Below are positions 8,677-17,822 of a DNA stretch of 64,000 nt, piece by piece; position 1 is the stretch's first letter, and each line of letters opens with the position of its first letter. The position numbers and the translations under genes were made by a program. The DNA is taken from positions 4,030,001-4,094,000 of the forward strand of contig NZ_CP120210.1 in assembly GCF_029369745.1 (NCBI RefSeq), given 5' to 3'. This DNA comes from Amycolatopsis sp. QT-25 (GTDB lineage: Bacteria > Actinomycetota > Actinomycetes > Mycobacteriales > Pseudonocardiaceae). The notes under the pieces were generated by a model, which did no database searches, was not told where the DNA came from, and saw nothing but the letters and a program-made list of their open reading frames with translations.

Positions 8677-10725
8677 TCAGCTGGGAAAACCGAGCGCGCT
8701 GAGCCGTGCGCGCAAGTCCGCGGCCGCGGACTGGTAGCCGAAGGGACCGACGGAACCGTCCGTCGTCTCTTTCAGCCATCGTTCGGCCAGGCGTACCAAC
8801 TTATTCGCCAGGCCGATGTCCGCTTCGGGGTTCTCCGCGATCCCGTACTCGACCGCCTGCAGCAGGACCGGAGCGGCGCGAAACGCGAACAGGCTGTCTT
8901 CCAGCGCTGGCAAGAGACGATGTGGCTGGTAAGGCGGTTCGGCCATGACCTGGTGTACCCAGGTGTGCGCTTGACGCACCCACTGCTCCGCCTCCGAATG
9001 CTCGCCCCGGTCCGTCAGCAGGGAGGCGAGGCCGGAGGCGGCATCCGCGGCGAGATAGCGACTGCGGGCCAGCGGCCGAATGTCGCGGTCCCGGTTGTAC
9101 AGCCGGGACCGGCCGGGAATGACCGACGTGGTGAACAGGTGGACAGCGGCGCGCAGGTCCTCGATGTCGTCCTTACCTGCTCCCAGGAAGGCCGCGTAGT
9201 TGTGCAACTGGAAGCTGAGCCCGCTGTGATCGGCCTCTGGGGCGAACAGGTCCACCTCGACGGTGGCCGCGAAGGTGCCCCAGTACCGGCGCAGCGCCCC
9301 GCCGGCGTCTATTCCCCGCAAGCCGGTCGACCGCAGCGCGTTGAGCTCGATGCATGCCACCACCAGCAGATCGGCCAGCAACCCGGGATCGATCCGGTTC
9401 GCCTCCCCGGCGTCCAGGCAGGCATCGGCGGCGGCCATCACCGCCACGGCGGACTCGGGCCTGACGTGCCCGGCGTGCCGCTCGGCACTGGCCTGCTGTA
9501 CCGCCAGCCGCAGCCTGCTGTCCACCACGACCGGCTCGTCGGGATCGAAGGCCTGATCGAGCAGTTCGGACAGACCGCGGACCAGGTCGGCGAACTCCGG
9601 CCCGGCCAGCCAGGCCGATGGTGCGAGCAAGCCCATTTGCCGGATGATGCCCATCACCGCCAACACGAACGCGCGCCGCGTGAACAGCGGCATGCTGGCC
9701 AGTTCGCCGGGCTGGGGCAGCCGGAACGGTACCGCCATCGCTTCGGCCAGCGCGTTCCCGGTCTCGTCCCTGCCGGGCAGCGGCCCTCGCCCGTACGCCC
9801 AGGTCTCGACCAGCTCTCGAACCAACCCGGACGAGGGGACCATGGCGTAAACTTGCTCCTGGCCCGGGACTCGCTCGGTCACCCAGATATGCGCGACCCC
9901 GTCCGGGGTCCCCATCTCCACCAGCAACCCGATCAGCTGGTCGACCACTCGGTCGCCGACACCGCTGCCGAGGCCGGTCGGTTCTTCGTCGCCGACTCCC
10001 GGCAGAATCCCGGTGACGTTGAGCCGGGCAGCCGCGATCCCGTCGAGGAACCCCAAGTCCTTGGGGCGCATGACGGGATCCGGAGAACGCTCGGCCGCGA
10101 CGGCGCCGATCTCGCACCTAGCCCTTGCTTGCTCGGCGAGCCGCGGCGCCAACGAAAATTGCGGCGCCGCGAGCGACGCGCGCTGAATCACCCGCGCGGT
10201 GAGTGCCGCGGACACCAGCGCGGGCTGCGACCGGTACACCTCGATCGCAGCGGCGGACCACGCGGCGATCCACTGCATGGGCGGGAGTTCGCCGCCGTCG
10301 GCCGTGCGCAGCATCCCCAACGCGGTCCTGATCGCCTCGGCGACCGGGCCGAGCAGCACATTCGTCGCGGTGAGCACGACCGCCGCCTTGGTGTCCGGGC
10401 CGAACCGGTTGACCGTCGCCGCGACGATCTCGTTGGGCAGCGTCCCGCCGTCGCCGGGCAGGACCGCGCGGTCGTGGACGGACCACTCGCCCTCGCGCTC
10501 TTGGTCCCGCAGCCGAGCCGCGGCGGCTCTCGTCGGCAGAGGGGCGCCGCGAGCGATCTCCGAGACGGTGATCGCGCTGAAATCGCAGACCCAGGTTAGC
10601 GGATGGAACGGGTTGCACTCGGTGGGGACGCCGAACAGCGGCGCGACCTTGCGGGCCAACCGGGCGGGTACCAGTTCCGAGCGCTTCTCGACCAACTGGG
10701 GCACGACCGCGGGCAGCAACACCAT
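8677..10725 (-). CDS. Large helical protein of unknown function, divergent to the main cluster
   Basis: A 682-residue protein with no family I recognise. The N-terminal 70 residues include a Pro-rich segment (FGVPTECNPFHPLTWVCDF). The rest is Ala/Leu/Arg-rich and predicted mostly helical, and the last 200 residues (SLLTDRGEHSEAEQWVRQAH) read like TPR-type helices. No signal peptide or membrane segment is seen. I chose the ATG at 10725, about 11 bases after GGAGAGG; a GTG at 10737 is the alternative. It is transcribed away from the 10865-38041 cluster from a shared 130-bp gap, so it is probably a co-regulated component, perhaps a scaffold or regulator (inference). Confidence 0.6.
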   Translation of the reverse strand: MVLLPAVVPQLVEKRSELVPARLARKVAPLFGVPTECNPFHPLTWVCDFSAITVSEIARGAPLPTRAAAARLRDQEREGEWSVHDRAVLPGDGGTLPNEIVAATVNRFGPDTKAAVVLTATNVLLGPVAEAIRTALGMLRTADGGELPPMQWIAAWSAAAIEVYRSQPALVSAALTARVIQRASLAAPQFSLAPRLAEQARARCEIGAVAAERSPDPVMRPKDLGFLDGIAAARLNVTGILPGVGDEEPTGLGSGVGDRVVDQLIGLLVEMGTPDGVAHIWVTERVPGQEQVYAMVPSSGLVRELVETWAYGRGPLPGRDETGNALAEAMAVPFRLPQPGELASMPLFTRRAFVLAVMGIIRQMGLLAPSAWLAGPEFADLVRGLSELLDQAFDPDEPVVVDSRLRLAVQQASAERHAGHVRPESAVAVMAAADACLDAGEANRIDPGLLADLLVVACIELNALRSTGLRGIDAGGALRRYWGTFAATVEVDLFAPEADHSGLSFQLHNYAAFLGAGKDDIEDLRAAVHLFTTSVIPGRSRLYNRDRDIRPLARSRYLAADAASGLASLLTDRGEHSEAEQWVRQAHTWVHQVMAEPPYQPHRLLPALEDSLFAFRAAPVLLQAVEYGIAENPEADIGLANKLVRLAERWLKETTDGSVGPFGYQSAAADLRARLSALGFPS

Positions 10726-10737
10726 CCTGCATTCCAC

Positions 10738-10864
10738 CTCTCCGCTAGACCAATTGTGTCACATCGGGCGGAGGCGCCGTCGCCCCTGCCCAGGCCGTGA
10801 CCTGGTCCATCACAGTTCCATCACCCGCTCGCATAAAAACCTATGTAAGTGTAGAAAGTTTGCC
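10738..10864. promoter_or_regulatory. Divergent promoter region of the main cluster
   Basis: A 127-bp gap between two divergent start codons, so promoters for both directions should lie here. It contains an AT-richer stretch (CATAAAAACCTATGTAAG, about 10831-10848) just before the plus-strand gene, which may hold the -10 region, and AGAAAG as a weak ribosome-binding site. No clear operator symmetry was found. Confidence 0.45.
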
Positions 10865-11923
10865 ATGTCTTCCCTTTTGTCCCCCGTTCGGTCTCCCCGA
10901 CCCTCGTCCGAACTGTCCACCGAGGTGGTCCGCGCGGCCTTCGACGAACTACGCGAAGTCCGTGAACAACTCCATTCCAGCCACCGAGTCCCGCGTTGCG
11001 ACCTCCGCCTGATCCTGCGTGAGCTGCGCTATGGCCAGGCGCCGCCCGAAGAGGTGGAGTCGCACACCCGGCTCGTGCTCTCCGGCGACTGCGTGTGCCG
11101 GGACCTGGTGGCCGACGTACTGCATGTCGTCACGACCTTCCTGACGGAGCGCGGCGCCACGATCACCAATCCGCCCGGCGCGGTGCGCGTCCACGTGCGC
11201 AAACGCGTACACGACGTACTGCGGTCCTACCGCTGCGCGCGCGGCGCCCAGGCCAAGCCCAAGCAGGCACGCGGCAACCGCTACGGGCGAGCGCTGCCCG
11301 ACGAGGAGCACCGCGCGATGTTCGGGCACCTGGTCGACGAGGCGGGCTACTCCGCGCCGCTGCCGGGAGACGGCTACCTGGTGCGCAGGCTGGCGGAGCG
11401 GTGTGCCTCCGAGTTCGACAAGCCGGTGCCGTACTACCTCGAACGGGTGCCCACGATGCTGAGCACGATCCGGCGCGTATGCAGCACTGGCGCCCGGGTC
11501 AACGTCGGCACCAGCGCCTCTCCGGAGTACGTGACCTGGTACGACGCCTACATCGATCGGCCGCTGGGGCGCAGGCCGGACACGACGGTCATCTCGCTGT
11601 CCGAGGACGGCGCCTCGCCATGGGGCTGCGATCACGTCGCCGACCCGAGCGCCCAGTCGGCGTTCGCCGCCGTGGAGGTCAGGGACGCCGATCCCGACCC
11701 GGACTCGGTGGTGATCGACACCGTGGTGACCCGGCTGGCCGAGGTGCCGCCGGACGATCGGGAGGCGGACCTGCGGTCGGTGCTGCTCGGTTTGGCCGAC
11801 GGCGGATTCCTGCCCCGGCAGCGAGCGGAGTCCCTGCTGTCCGACCAAGACGAAATGGACAACGTGATGTCCCAGGTCCAAGCGGTCATCGAGGCGCAAG
11901 GAGGAAGAGTGAACAGTGGCTGA
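10865..11923 (+). CDS. Sigma-70 region-2-like protein heading block 1
   Basis: A 352-residue protein starting MSSLLSPVRSP. A segment around residues 75-140 (LVADVLHVVTTFLTE, then PGAVRVHVRKRVHDVLRSYRCARG) has the helix-helix-Arg-rich pattern of sigma factor region 2. It is clearly similar to the protein at 27267-28187, where the equivalent stretch is HDVFHNARIPIT ... EGWIHSRLSYATVDGYRRRR. No region-4 DNA-binding domain is obvious, so true sigma activity is uncertain. The gene overlaps the next start by 8 bases after AAGGAGGAAGAG. It begins a long co-directional array and is a candidate transcriptional controller of it. Confidence 0.5.
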   Translation: MSSLLSPVRSPRPSSELSTEVVRAAFDELREVREQLHSSHRVPRCDLRLILRELRYGQAPPEEVESHTRLVLSGDCVCRDLVADVLHVVTTFLTERGATITNPPGAVRVHVRKRVHDVLRSYRCARGAQAKPKQARGNRYGRALPDEEHRAMFGHLVDEAGYSAPLPGDGYLVRRLAERCASEFDKPVPYYLERVPTMLSTIRRVCSTGARVNVGTSASPEYVTWYDAYIDRPLGRRPDTTVISLSEDGASPWGCDHVADPSAQSAFAAVEVRDADPDPDSVVIDTVVTRLAEVPPDDREADLRSVLLGLADGGFLPRQRAESLLSDQDEMDNVMSQVQAVIEAQGGRVNSG

Positions 11924-14900
11924 CGCATCCACTTCGCACCAGGAGGCACTCCGGCTGGCCGCACGACTCCGGACGAGCCCGGACCTGATCGACCTGGCGA
12001 CGGCGGCCGAAGCGGGGATCGACCTCCTTTACGCACTCGAGGCCGACGCCGGCACGGAGGATCTGCGCCTTGTGACCGGCTTGATCGGATTCGCCGTCCG
12101 CGCCGCACCCGCCCACCCGTCGCTCCCCCAGTGGTGGGGTGAACTCGGCGTCGCGCACGGGTGGATCGCCGAGCAGACCGGCTCCGCGGCGGAGTACGGC
12201 ACGGCGATCGCCTGCTCGCTCACCGCGGTGTCCGCCCCACAGGCTCCGCCGGAGGTGGCCGAGCGGGCCGCCGTGGAGGCGGCGAACCTGACCTGTTCCC
12301 TGCTGCGCTCGGGCGAGGTCACCCCCGGGCGGGCACAGCAGCTGATCAAGGCCCTGGACGCGATCTCACTGTCCTGGACCGATGCCCTGAACGCCGTGCA
12401 CTTCGAGTTCGGGCGGGCGTGGACGCTGCGATGGTCCTACCCGCTGACCGCGGACGTCGCGGAACTCTCGCGCGCCGCCGACATCCTGCGCCAAGCGCTG
12501 ACCGCACCAGTGCTGGCGGAAGCGACAGAGGACCACACCGACGGTTTGGATCTCCTCATCACCGTTCTCGAACACCTCTACTTCGCCAAGCATGATCCGA
12601 CGCTGCTGGAAGAGGCGCTCGTCGCCGCGGTGAAGGTGCGCGAGCTGCTGCCCGAAGACCACGAGTCGCTGCCCGAAGCGCACGGCGTCGTGGCCGCGAT
12701 CGCCGACGAGATCTTCTGGAGCAGCGATGGCGAGGCGAGCGCGATGCTGGAAACAGCGGTCACGTCCTTCGCCGCCAAACGCGCCACGATCGGCTTGGAC
12801 GACGACGAGACCGTCTCCTACGCACTGCTGCTCCAGGTACGCGGATGCGACGAGGAGGACGTCTCCGCGTTGTCCGCCGCTGTGGAGATTCTCGAGACAC
12901 CTGAGCGGGCGCAGGGGGCGGAGGTGGTGCTCGCGGGCCTGCACGAGCTTCTGATCCGTTTCGCGGGTTCACCACACGCTTGGCAGACCATTGACTGGGC
13001 GAGCCGCGCGCTGGCCCTTGACGACCTCGGCCCCGAAGTCGTCACCCCCTTGCACGGCAGCAGGATCATCGGCCTCGCGGCCGCGCTGGAGGCGTTCGGT
13101 GGAGACGAGGTCGCGGCCCGGTACGACGTCGGCGCCATCCTCGCCGATGCCTGGACCGAAGCACTGGCGGGTGACGGCGCCGATCGTGCGGAGCTGGGGT
13201 TTCAGACCGCCCGGCTGCGCAGCCAGTGGGTGGCCGACAGGTTCCCGCTCGACACGGACCTGACGCAGGCCGCCACCGTCGAACTCGCCGATGCGCTGCA
13301 CCGGGTGCGTCCGCATGCCGATGAAGACCACGAGCCGGGGCTGGCCGCCGCGGTCACCGTGGTCGAGGACTGGGTTCCGGTTCTCATGGGTGAAAGGGAT
13401 CCGGGCCCACTCCGCGCCGCGTTGCAAGATCGTCGTCGCCAGGGCTCGACCGACGCGGACAACATGTTGACGTGGTTGGACCGGTGCATCGCGCTGAAGG
13501 CGACGCTCGACAGCGGGCAACCGGCAGGACCGCACCTCCAGGAAGCGTTAGCGGGCCTGAGTGCGCTGATGCCGAACTCGGAGCAGGAAACCGGCGCAGG
13601 TGCTTTGGCACGCCTCTTCAAAGCGTTCGCCGAGACGGCCGGCGGCGACACCGCCACGCGGTCGGCCGCCTGCCTGAAAGTCATCAGGCTGTGCGACGAA
13701 CTGCCGCCGAACATGATTTCGAGCCCCCTCGTCCGGCAGATGCGCGGTTTGGTCGCCGCCCGGCTGGCCGTAGGCGGTCACGACGGCGATCAAGCCGAAC
13801 CCGCCATCGAAGACTTGGAACGGGTACTGGAGAACCGAGACGGTCATTGGCCGGAGGCCGACACCCACGTCGCCGAGTCTCTCGGGCAATTGCTCCGGCG
13901 ACGCGGCGGCCCTGGGGACGCCGAGCGCAGCAGGCGACTGGGGCTGCGCGCACTGGCCTGGCAAACCTGGTACGTCCTGACCCGGCCTGACCGGGACCGC
14001 GGCGGCCCGACACCCAGGTTCGCCCACGTCGTGGGTGATTGGTGCCGGGAAGACAACGCGAACGACGATCTCGTCCGGGTCGTCGAGGCCGAGCGAACTG
14101 TAGCGCTGGCACGAGGTACCGGAGCCGCGTTGCTCCACAGACACCTCGTCGATGCCGGGCGTGCGGACCTCGCCGAGGAGTGGGTGGCCGCGAACGAGGC
14201 CGACGCCCCTTGGGCGGCCCGGCACCCTGATCTGGTCTCCCGACTGTCCGAAGGGGACGAACAGGCCCTGGCCGAGCCGCTGGGACCGGAGGAGATCCGC
14301 CCCTTGTTGCGTGGCCTGGGGTTGGACGCCCTCGTCTACCTCGTGCCCCGTAAGGCGACGGCCGGCGGGCTGATGGTAGTCGTCCCGGCCGAGGGCGCGG
14401 CGACCAGTGCCCAGTTGCCGTTGCTGACCGAGGAGTGGTTCACCAAGAACACCTCGGCCGAGCCTGCCGCCCTCGGCGGCTGGGCCTGGCTCGCGGGCGG
14501 CGCGGCCGTACTGGCCGCCGCCAAAGCCGTGGCACCGGGGAGAGTCCCCCGTGTCGCGGTGGTACCGGGCGGCATGCTGAGTTCGGTGCCTTGGGCCGCG
14601 GCTTGGCGCGAGACGGGCGCAGGTCGCACACATCTGGTCGAGGACGTCCAAATCACAGTCGTCCCTTCGGCGCGCCTACTCGCCCGTTCCTCACCTGCGG
14701 GCGGCGAACCAGTGATCCTGCGAGGTGACTCGGATCTCGACGAAGTGAGCAGCCTGCTGGTCAAGGGCACGCGCTCGGTGGTGAGCGAGATCTGGCCGGT
14801 CGCGGACGATTCGGAGCTGATCTCGCTGTTCCGGCACTACCTCGGCGAGATGACGGCGAATCCGGCCGCCGCACTCCGTGAAGCACAGCTGCGGATGTTG

Positions 14901-14954
14901 GAGAACCTTGGCGACATCGCGCGCTGGGGCGGATTCGCGCACTTCGGGGGATGA
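11916..14954 (+). CDS. TPR-rich protein with a CHAT-like C-terminus lacking the His-Cys core
   Basis: A 1012-residue protein from a GTG that overlaps the preceding stop. Residues 1 to about 780 are Ala/Leu/Glu helical repeats of TPR type. From about 795 it resembles CHAT protease domains: GLGLDALVYLVPRKA, VAVVPGGMLSSVPWAA, ITVVPSARLLAR. It then jumps directly to the last CHAT elements (LLVKGTRSVVSEIWPVADD, AALREAQLRMLE, WGGFAHFGG). The intervening 100 or so residues that normally carry the HxxCHG and SACxTG boxes are absent, although the frame is intact. The protein is therefore predicted to be a pseudoprotease. Its paralogue at 28236-30932 keeps the dyad. A role as a regulator or decoy partner is inference. 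Confidence 0.7.
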   Translation: MADASTSHQEALRLAARLRTSPDLIDLATAAEAGIDLLYALEADAGTEDLRLVTGLIGFAVRAAPAHPSLPQWWGELGVAHGWIAEQTGSAAEYGTAIACSLTAVSAPQAPPEVAERAAVEAANLTCSLLRSGEVTPGRAQQLIKALDAISLSWTDALNAVHFEFGRAWTLRWSYPLTADVAELSRAADILRQALTAPVLAEATEDHTDGLDLLITVLEHLYFAKHDPTLLEEALVAAVKVRELLPEDHESLPEAHGVVAAIADEIFWSSDGEASAMLETAVTSFAAKRATIGLDDDETVSYALLLQVRGCDEEDVSALSAAVEILETPERAQGAEVVLAGLHELLIRFAGSPHAWQTIDWASRALALDDLGPEVVTPLHGSRIIGLAAALEAFGGDEVAARYDVGAILADAWTEALAGDGADRAELGFQTARLRSQWVADRFPLDTDLTQAATVELADALHRVRPHADEDHEPGLAAAVTVVEDWVPVLMGERDPGPLRAALQDRRRQGSTDADNMLTWLDRCIALKATLDSGQPAGPHLQEALAGLSALMPNSEQETGAGALARLFKAFAETAGGDTATRSAACLKVIRLCDELPPNMISSPLVRQMRGLVAARLAVGGHDGDQAEPAIEDLERVLENRDGHWPEADTHVAESLGQLLRRRGGPGDAERSRRLGLRALAWQTWYVLTRPDRDRGGPTPRFAHVVGDWCREDNANDDLVRVVEAERTVALARGTGAALLHRHLVDAGRADLAEEWVAANEADAPWAARHPDLVSRLSEGDEQALAEPLGPEEIRPLLRGLGLDALVYLVPRKATAGGLMVVVPAEGAATSAQLPLLTEEWFTKNTSAEPAALGGWAWLAGGAAVLAAAKAVAPGRVPRVAVVPGGMLSSVPWAAAWRETGAGRTHLVEDVQITVVPSARLLARSSPAGGEPVILRGDSDLDEVSSLLVKGTRSVVSEIWPVADDSELISLFRHYLGEMTANPAAALREAQLRMLENLGDIARWGGFAHFGG

Positions 14955-14981
14955 CGATGCGGCCGTCCGTCAAACGGGACT

Positions 14982-15758
14982 GTGGGACTGAACACCGAGG
15001 AGCTCAAGTGGATCGCGATGGCGACCGCGGTGGCCGCGCTGCTGATCGTGGCCGCGACCAGGTTCGCCGCCGCGATCAGGCTCCGGCGGCACCGGAACCT
15101 GATCACCGACGCGCTGGAGCGCATGTGCGCGCTGCTGCCGGAGCCGTCCACCAAGCCGCGGCTGCAGGGTTTGGGCCACGACGTGGTGGAGGTGCTGGCG
15201 CGGCAGGACATCGCCGCGTTGGCGTTGCGTGCCAAGGACTCCCCCGCCGCGGAGAGCACGGAGGGCCTGGCCTTGCTGATCTCTGCGGATGCGGTGACGA
15301 CGACGGTCGAACCGATCCACGCGGACCGGCCGGACGACAGTGTTTGGGAGGGGACCGCCATGGCACCGAGCGTGGGTGAACATCCTCAACTCAAGGAAAT
15401 CACCGAGCAGATGGGCCGCAGCAGCATCCGTCAGGTCGCGATCGGCCGGATGGTCCTCAGCGAAGGCGACCGGTTCGGTTTCCCCGGAGCCGAGGCCAAG
15501 GAGTCTCTGTCGGCGGCGCTCGATCGAGCACGGCTCGCCGTACACGACGCCGAGCGGCTGGCCGAAGACGAGGGCCCGCTGGCCGCACTCGCCGCGTTGA
15601 CCGCGATCACCATTCCCGTGCCGGAATCGGGGTTCCCCGGCCAGGCGGTGGCGGACGAACTGCGCACCCAGGTCAACACCTTGGCCCGGCTGGGGATCCG
15701 GCACCACACCGCCTTATCGCACTACAGACAGGCCGAGAGTCGAGAGGAGCGGCGATGA
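14982..15758 (+). CDS. Single-pass membrane protein of unknown function
   Basis: A 258-residue protein with one N-terminal transmembrane helix (WIAMATAVAALLIVAATRFA, about residues 10-30), followed by basic residues (RLRRHR) that place the rest in the cytoplasm. The soluble part is helical with no known family. The start is GTG at 14982 with only weak Shine-Dalgarno sequence, 27 bases after the previous stop. Its stop overlaps the next start as ATGA. It opens a run of coupled envelope-related genes. Confidence 0.65.
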   Translation: MGLNTEELKWIAMATAVAALLIVAATRFAAAIRLRRHRNLITDALERMCALLPEPSTKPRLQGLGHDVVEVLARQDIAALALRAKDSPAAESTEGLALLISADAVTTTVEPIHADRPDDSVWEGTAMAPSVGEHPQLKEITEQMGRSSIRQVAIGRMVLSEGDRFGFPGAEAKESLSAALDRARLAVHDAERLAEDEGPLAALAALTAITIPVPESGFPGQAVADELRTQVNTLARLGIRHHTALSHYRQAESREERR

Positions 15759-16567
15759 CCAGCCCCACCTCGGAGGGAACCTACGGCAAGCGCGACCGGC
15801 GCATCGACCGGCGGCGCGGCCGCCGTGACGGCAAGCGCCGCACCCCCGCCTACAACGACGTGCTGGCGATGATCTCCCAGGAAGGCGCGATCACCGCGCC
15901 CTATCCCAAATACCTCCAATGCATCGCGCTCGACGAGATGGCCGAGCAGCTGGCGGACTACGTGAAACAGAACAAGCCGCGGTTGGAGGCACTCGAAGTC
16001 CTCCGGCGGCAGTACGCGAACACCAGAACGGAGCTCGACCGCGCCACCGACGGTGTCACCGCCGCGGAGGTCCCGCTCACGGAGGCGGAGCTGATTCCGC
16101 GCAGCCGGGCCGAGACCCGGCCTGACCAGGCGGTCGTGCTCCGCAGCAGGCGTGAAGCCGCGCGGGCGAGGCGGATCGTGGCAGCGCATGACGGGGAAGC
16201 CTCGCTGCACCGCGAGCTCGGCGAACTGGACGGCCGGATCGCCGCCGCCGAGCAGGTGATCCGTTCCGACTTCGTGCTCGCACAGACCCGGGCCAAACAA
16301 GTCAGCGCCCGCAGCGCGATGCGGGTCAGCGCGTACTGGGAGCACTTAGTGCTCGCACACGCGGAGGGCATCTACCTGGCCCCGGCGATCAGGTACACGA
16401 GCCAGGTCCTGCCCTCGTGGGTGTACGAATCCCCGACCGGGGAGCCGGAAACCCTCGGGCAAGGGGACTACGAACTGCTGCACGTCATCGAGCACGTCCG
16501 TCCGACGACGCAGGAATCCGAATCCGAGGCCGGCATCGAGCCGGAGAAGCACGAGAAATCCGCATGA
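15755..16567 (+). CDS. Coiled-coil cytoplasmic protein
   Basis: A 270-residue protein, very basic at the N-terminus (KRDRRIDRRRGRRDGKRR), followed by long charged helices likely to form coiled coils (about residues 60-190). There is no signal peptide or membrane segment and no recognised family. ATGA overlaps at both ends show tight coupling to its neighbours. It may be a structural adaptor for the membrane proteins beside it (inference). Confidence 0.6.
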   Translation: MTSPTSEGTYGKRDRRIDRRRGRRDGKRRTPAYNDVLAMISQEGAITAPYPKYLQCIALDEMAEQLADYVKQNKPRLEALEVLRRQYANTRTELDRATDGVTAAEVPLTEAELIPRSRAETRPDQAVVLRSRREAARARRIVAAHDGEASLHRELGELDGRIAAAEQVIRSDFVLAQTRAKQVSARSAMRVSAYWEHLVLAHAEGIYLAPAIRYTSQVLPSWVYESPTGEPETLGQGDYELLHVIEHVRPTTQESESEAGIEPEKHEKSA

Positions 16568-16992
16568 AAATCAGGAAATCCCGGATTGAACGGCTCCCGC
16601 GTTCGATCGAGAAGCGGCTGCGCGACCTGCAGAAGCGGGAAGCACCCGACATCGCGACGGCACAACTGAAGAAGGACATCGACCGAAGGCTCGCGGCGCT
16701 CGGCGAGGGCGCCGACCCGGCGGCGAGCATCAAGAACTACGTCTCGGCGCACAAGGCCGAGTGGACGCTGAAGGTCAAGGACGAGCACAACCGGCGGCTG
16801 ACCGAGATCGGCGGCCTGGCGACCGAAGCCCACGCACTCGTCGAATACCGCCGGATCCTCTGTGAGGATCAGCGGGACGTCCTGGACGACCTGGATTCCG
16901 CGGTCGCGCACGCACTGGAACGGGTGACCGACCCGGACGCCCCGTACCACGAGCCGATCCGCAGAAGCGAACGCAGAGGCGGGAAGAAATGA
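16564..16992 (+). CDS. Small charged helical protein
   Basis: A 142-residue, Lys/Arg/Glu-rich helical protein starting MKIRKSRIERLPRSIEKR. The likely coiled coil covers most of its length. No family is recognised. The ATG overlaps the previous stop, and its own stop overlaps the next start, so it is made in step with both. Confidence 0.6.
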   Translation: MKIRKSRIERLPRSIEKRLRDLQKREAPDIATAQLKKDIDRRLAALGEGADPAASIKNYVSAHKAEWTLKVKDEHNRRLTEIGGLATEAHALVEYRRILCEDQRDVLDDLDSAVAHALERVTDPDAPYHEPIRRSERRGGKK

Positions 16993-17822
16993 CCGATCCA
17001 GGGCGACCGATGACGGTCCTGTCCCAACGCAGGCGTGTGATCCGCGGAGATGCCTCGCTCATTGTCGGCCTGCCGTGGACCACCGGGTTCCAGTACCTCG
17101 TGCTACTGGCCGCGGCCGCGGTGGACGTCGTCGCCTTCAACCAGATCCTCACGCAGGCGATCGACGAATATGAGGAGGTGCTCTGGGGGTTCGTCGGCGG
17201 ATTCACCGTCGTCTGCCTCGCGCTCTCGCACACCGCGGGCAAGCAGTGGAAGGAGTCGTCGCTCCAGCGTCACGCGCCCAACGCGCGCTCCATCGCCCTG
17301 GTGTGCGGCGGGGTCTGGCTGGCGCTGGGGCTGATGGCCTTCCTGTTCCGCTGGTTCTACGTCGCACCGGTTTCCGGCGGTACCACCGTCGAGGTCGAGA
17401 GCCAGGCGCAGTCGCAGGTGTCCGACAACGCTGCACAGGGCAACTACCTGTCCGCGCTCTTGTTCCTCGTGCTCTATCTGGGCACTGGCGTCCTGTCCGG
17501 CGCCATGGCCTACAAGCTGCACAATCCGGCCGCTCAGCAATGGGCACGAGCGGTGGCCAAACGCGCCAAGGCGGCGACCCGGCTGGCCGAGCTTGAAGCA
17601 GGGCTGGTGACGGCGGAAGAGCTCACCAAGCAGGTCGGGGAAATGCGGCAGCGAGCCGACCAGGACATGGTGCTGTTCCTCGCGCTGCCGGACAGCGCGA
17701 CGGCCAAGGTCCTCGCCGACACGGAACTGAACCTGCTCGGCCGCGGCATGGCCGTCGGCGAACACCGGCAGCAGATCACCGGCGCCGATGGAGACAACCA
17801 GAACGGGAAGGACCGACGATGA
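16989..17822 (+). CDS. Four-helix membrane protein with cytoplasmic tail
   Basis: A 277-residue membrane protein. Hydrophobic helices are at about residues 36-55 (YLVLLAAAAVDVVAF), 65-82 (GFVGGFTVVCLAL), 100-120 (IALVCGGVWLALGLMAFLF) and 155-175 (LSALLFLVLYLGTGVLSG). A helical, charged C-terminal tail of about 95 residues follows. No family is recognised. It is coupled by ATGA overlaps to the small helical protein before it and the OmpA-like lipoprotein after it, suggesting one membrane assembly. Confidence 0.65.
   Translation: MTDPGRPMTVLSQRRRVIRGDASLIVGLPWTTGFQYLVLLAAAAVDVVAFNQILTQAIDEYEEVLWGFVGGFTVVCLALSHTAGKQWKESSLQRHAPNARSIALVCGGVWLALGLMAFLFRWFYVAPVSGGTTVEVESQAQSQVSDNAAQGNYLSALLFLVLYLGTGVLSGAMAYKLHNPAAQQWARAVAKRAKAATRLAELEAGLVTAEELTKQVGEMRQRADQDMVLFLALPDSATAKVLADTELNLLGRGMAVGEHRQQITGADGDNQNGKDRR

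Noticed and set aside
8671..10599. 642-codon plus-strand open frame
   Set aside because: It lies opposite the minus-strand gene 8677-10725, is Gln/Arg/Gly-rich and shows no motif; it is a GC-bias shadow.
10199..10864. N-terminal extension of the first sigma-like protein
   Set aside because: It crosses the divergent promoter gap and is antisense to the minus-strand gene; the ATG at 10865 is better.
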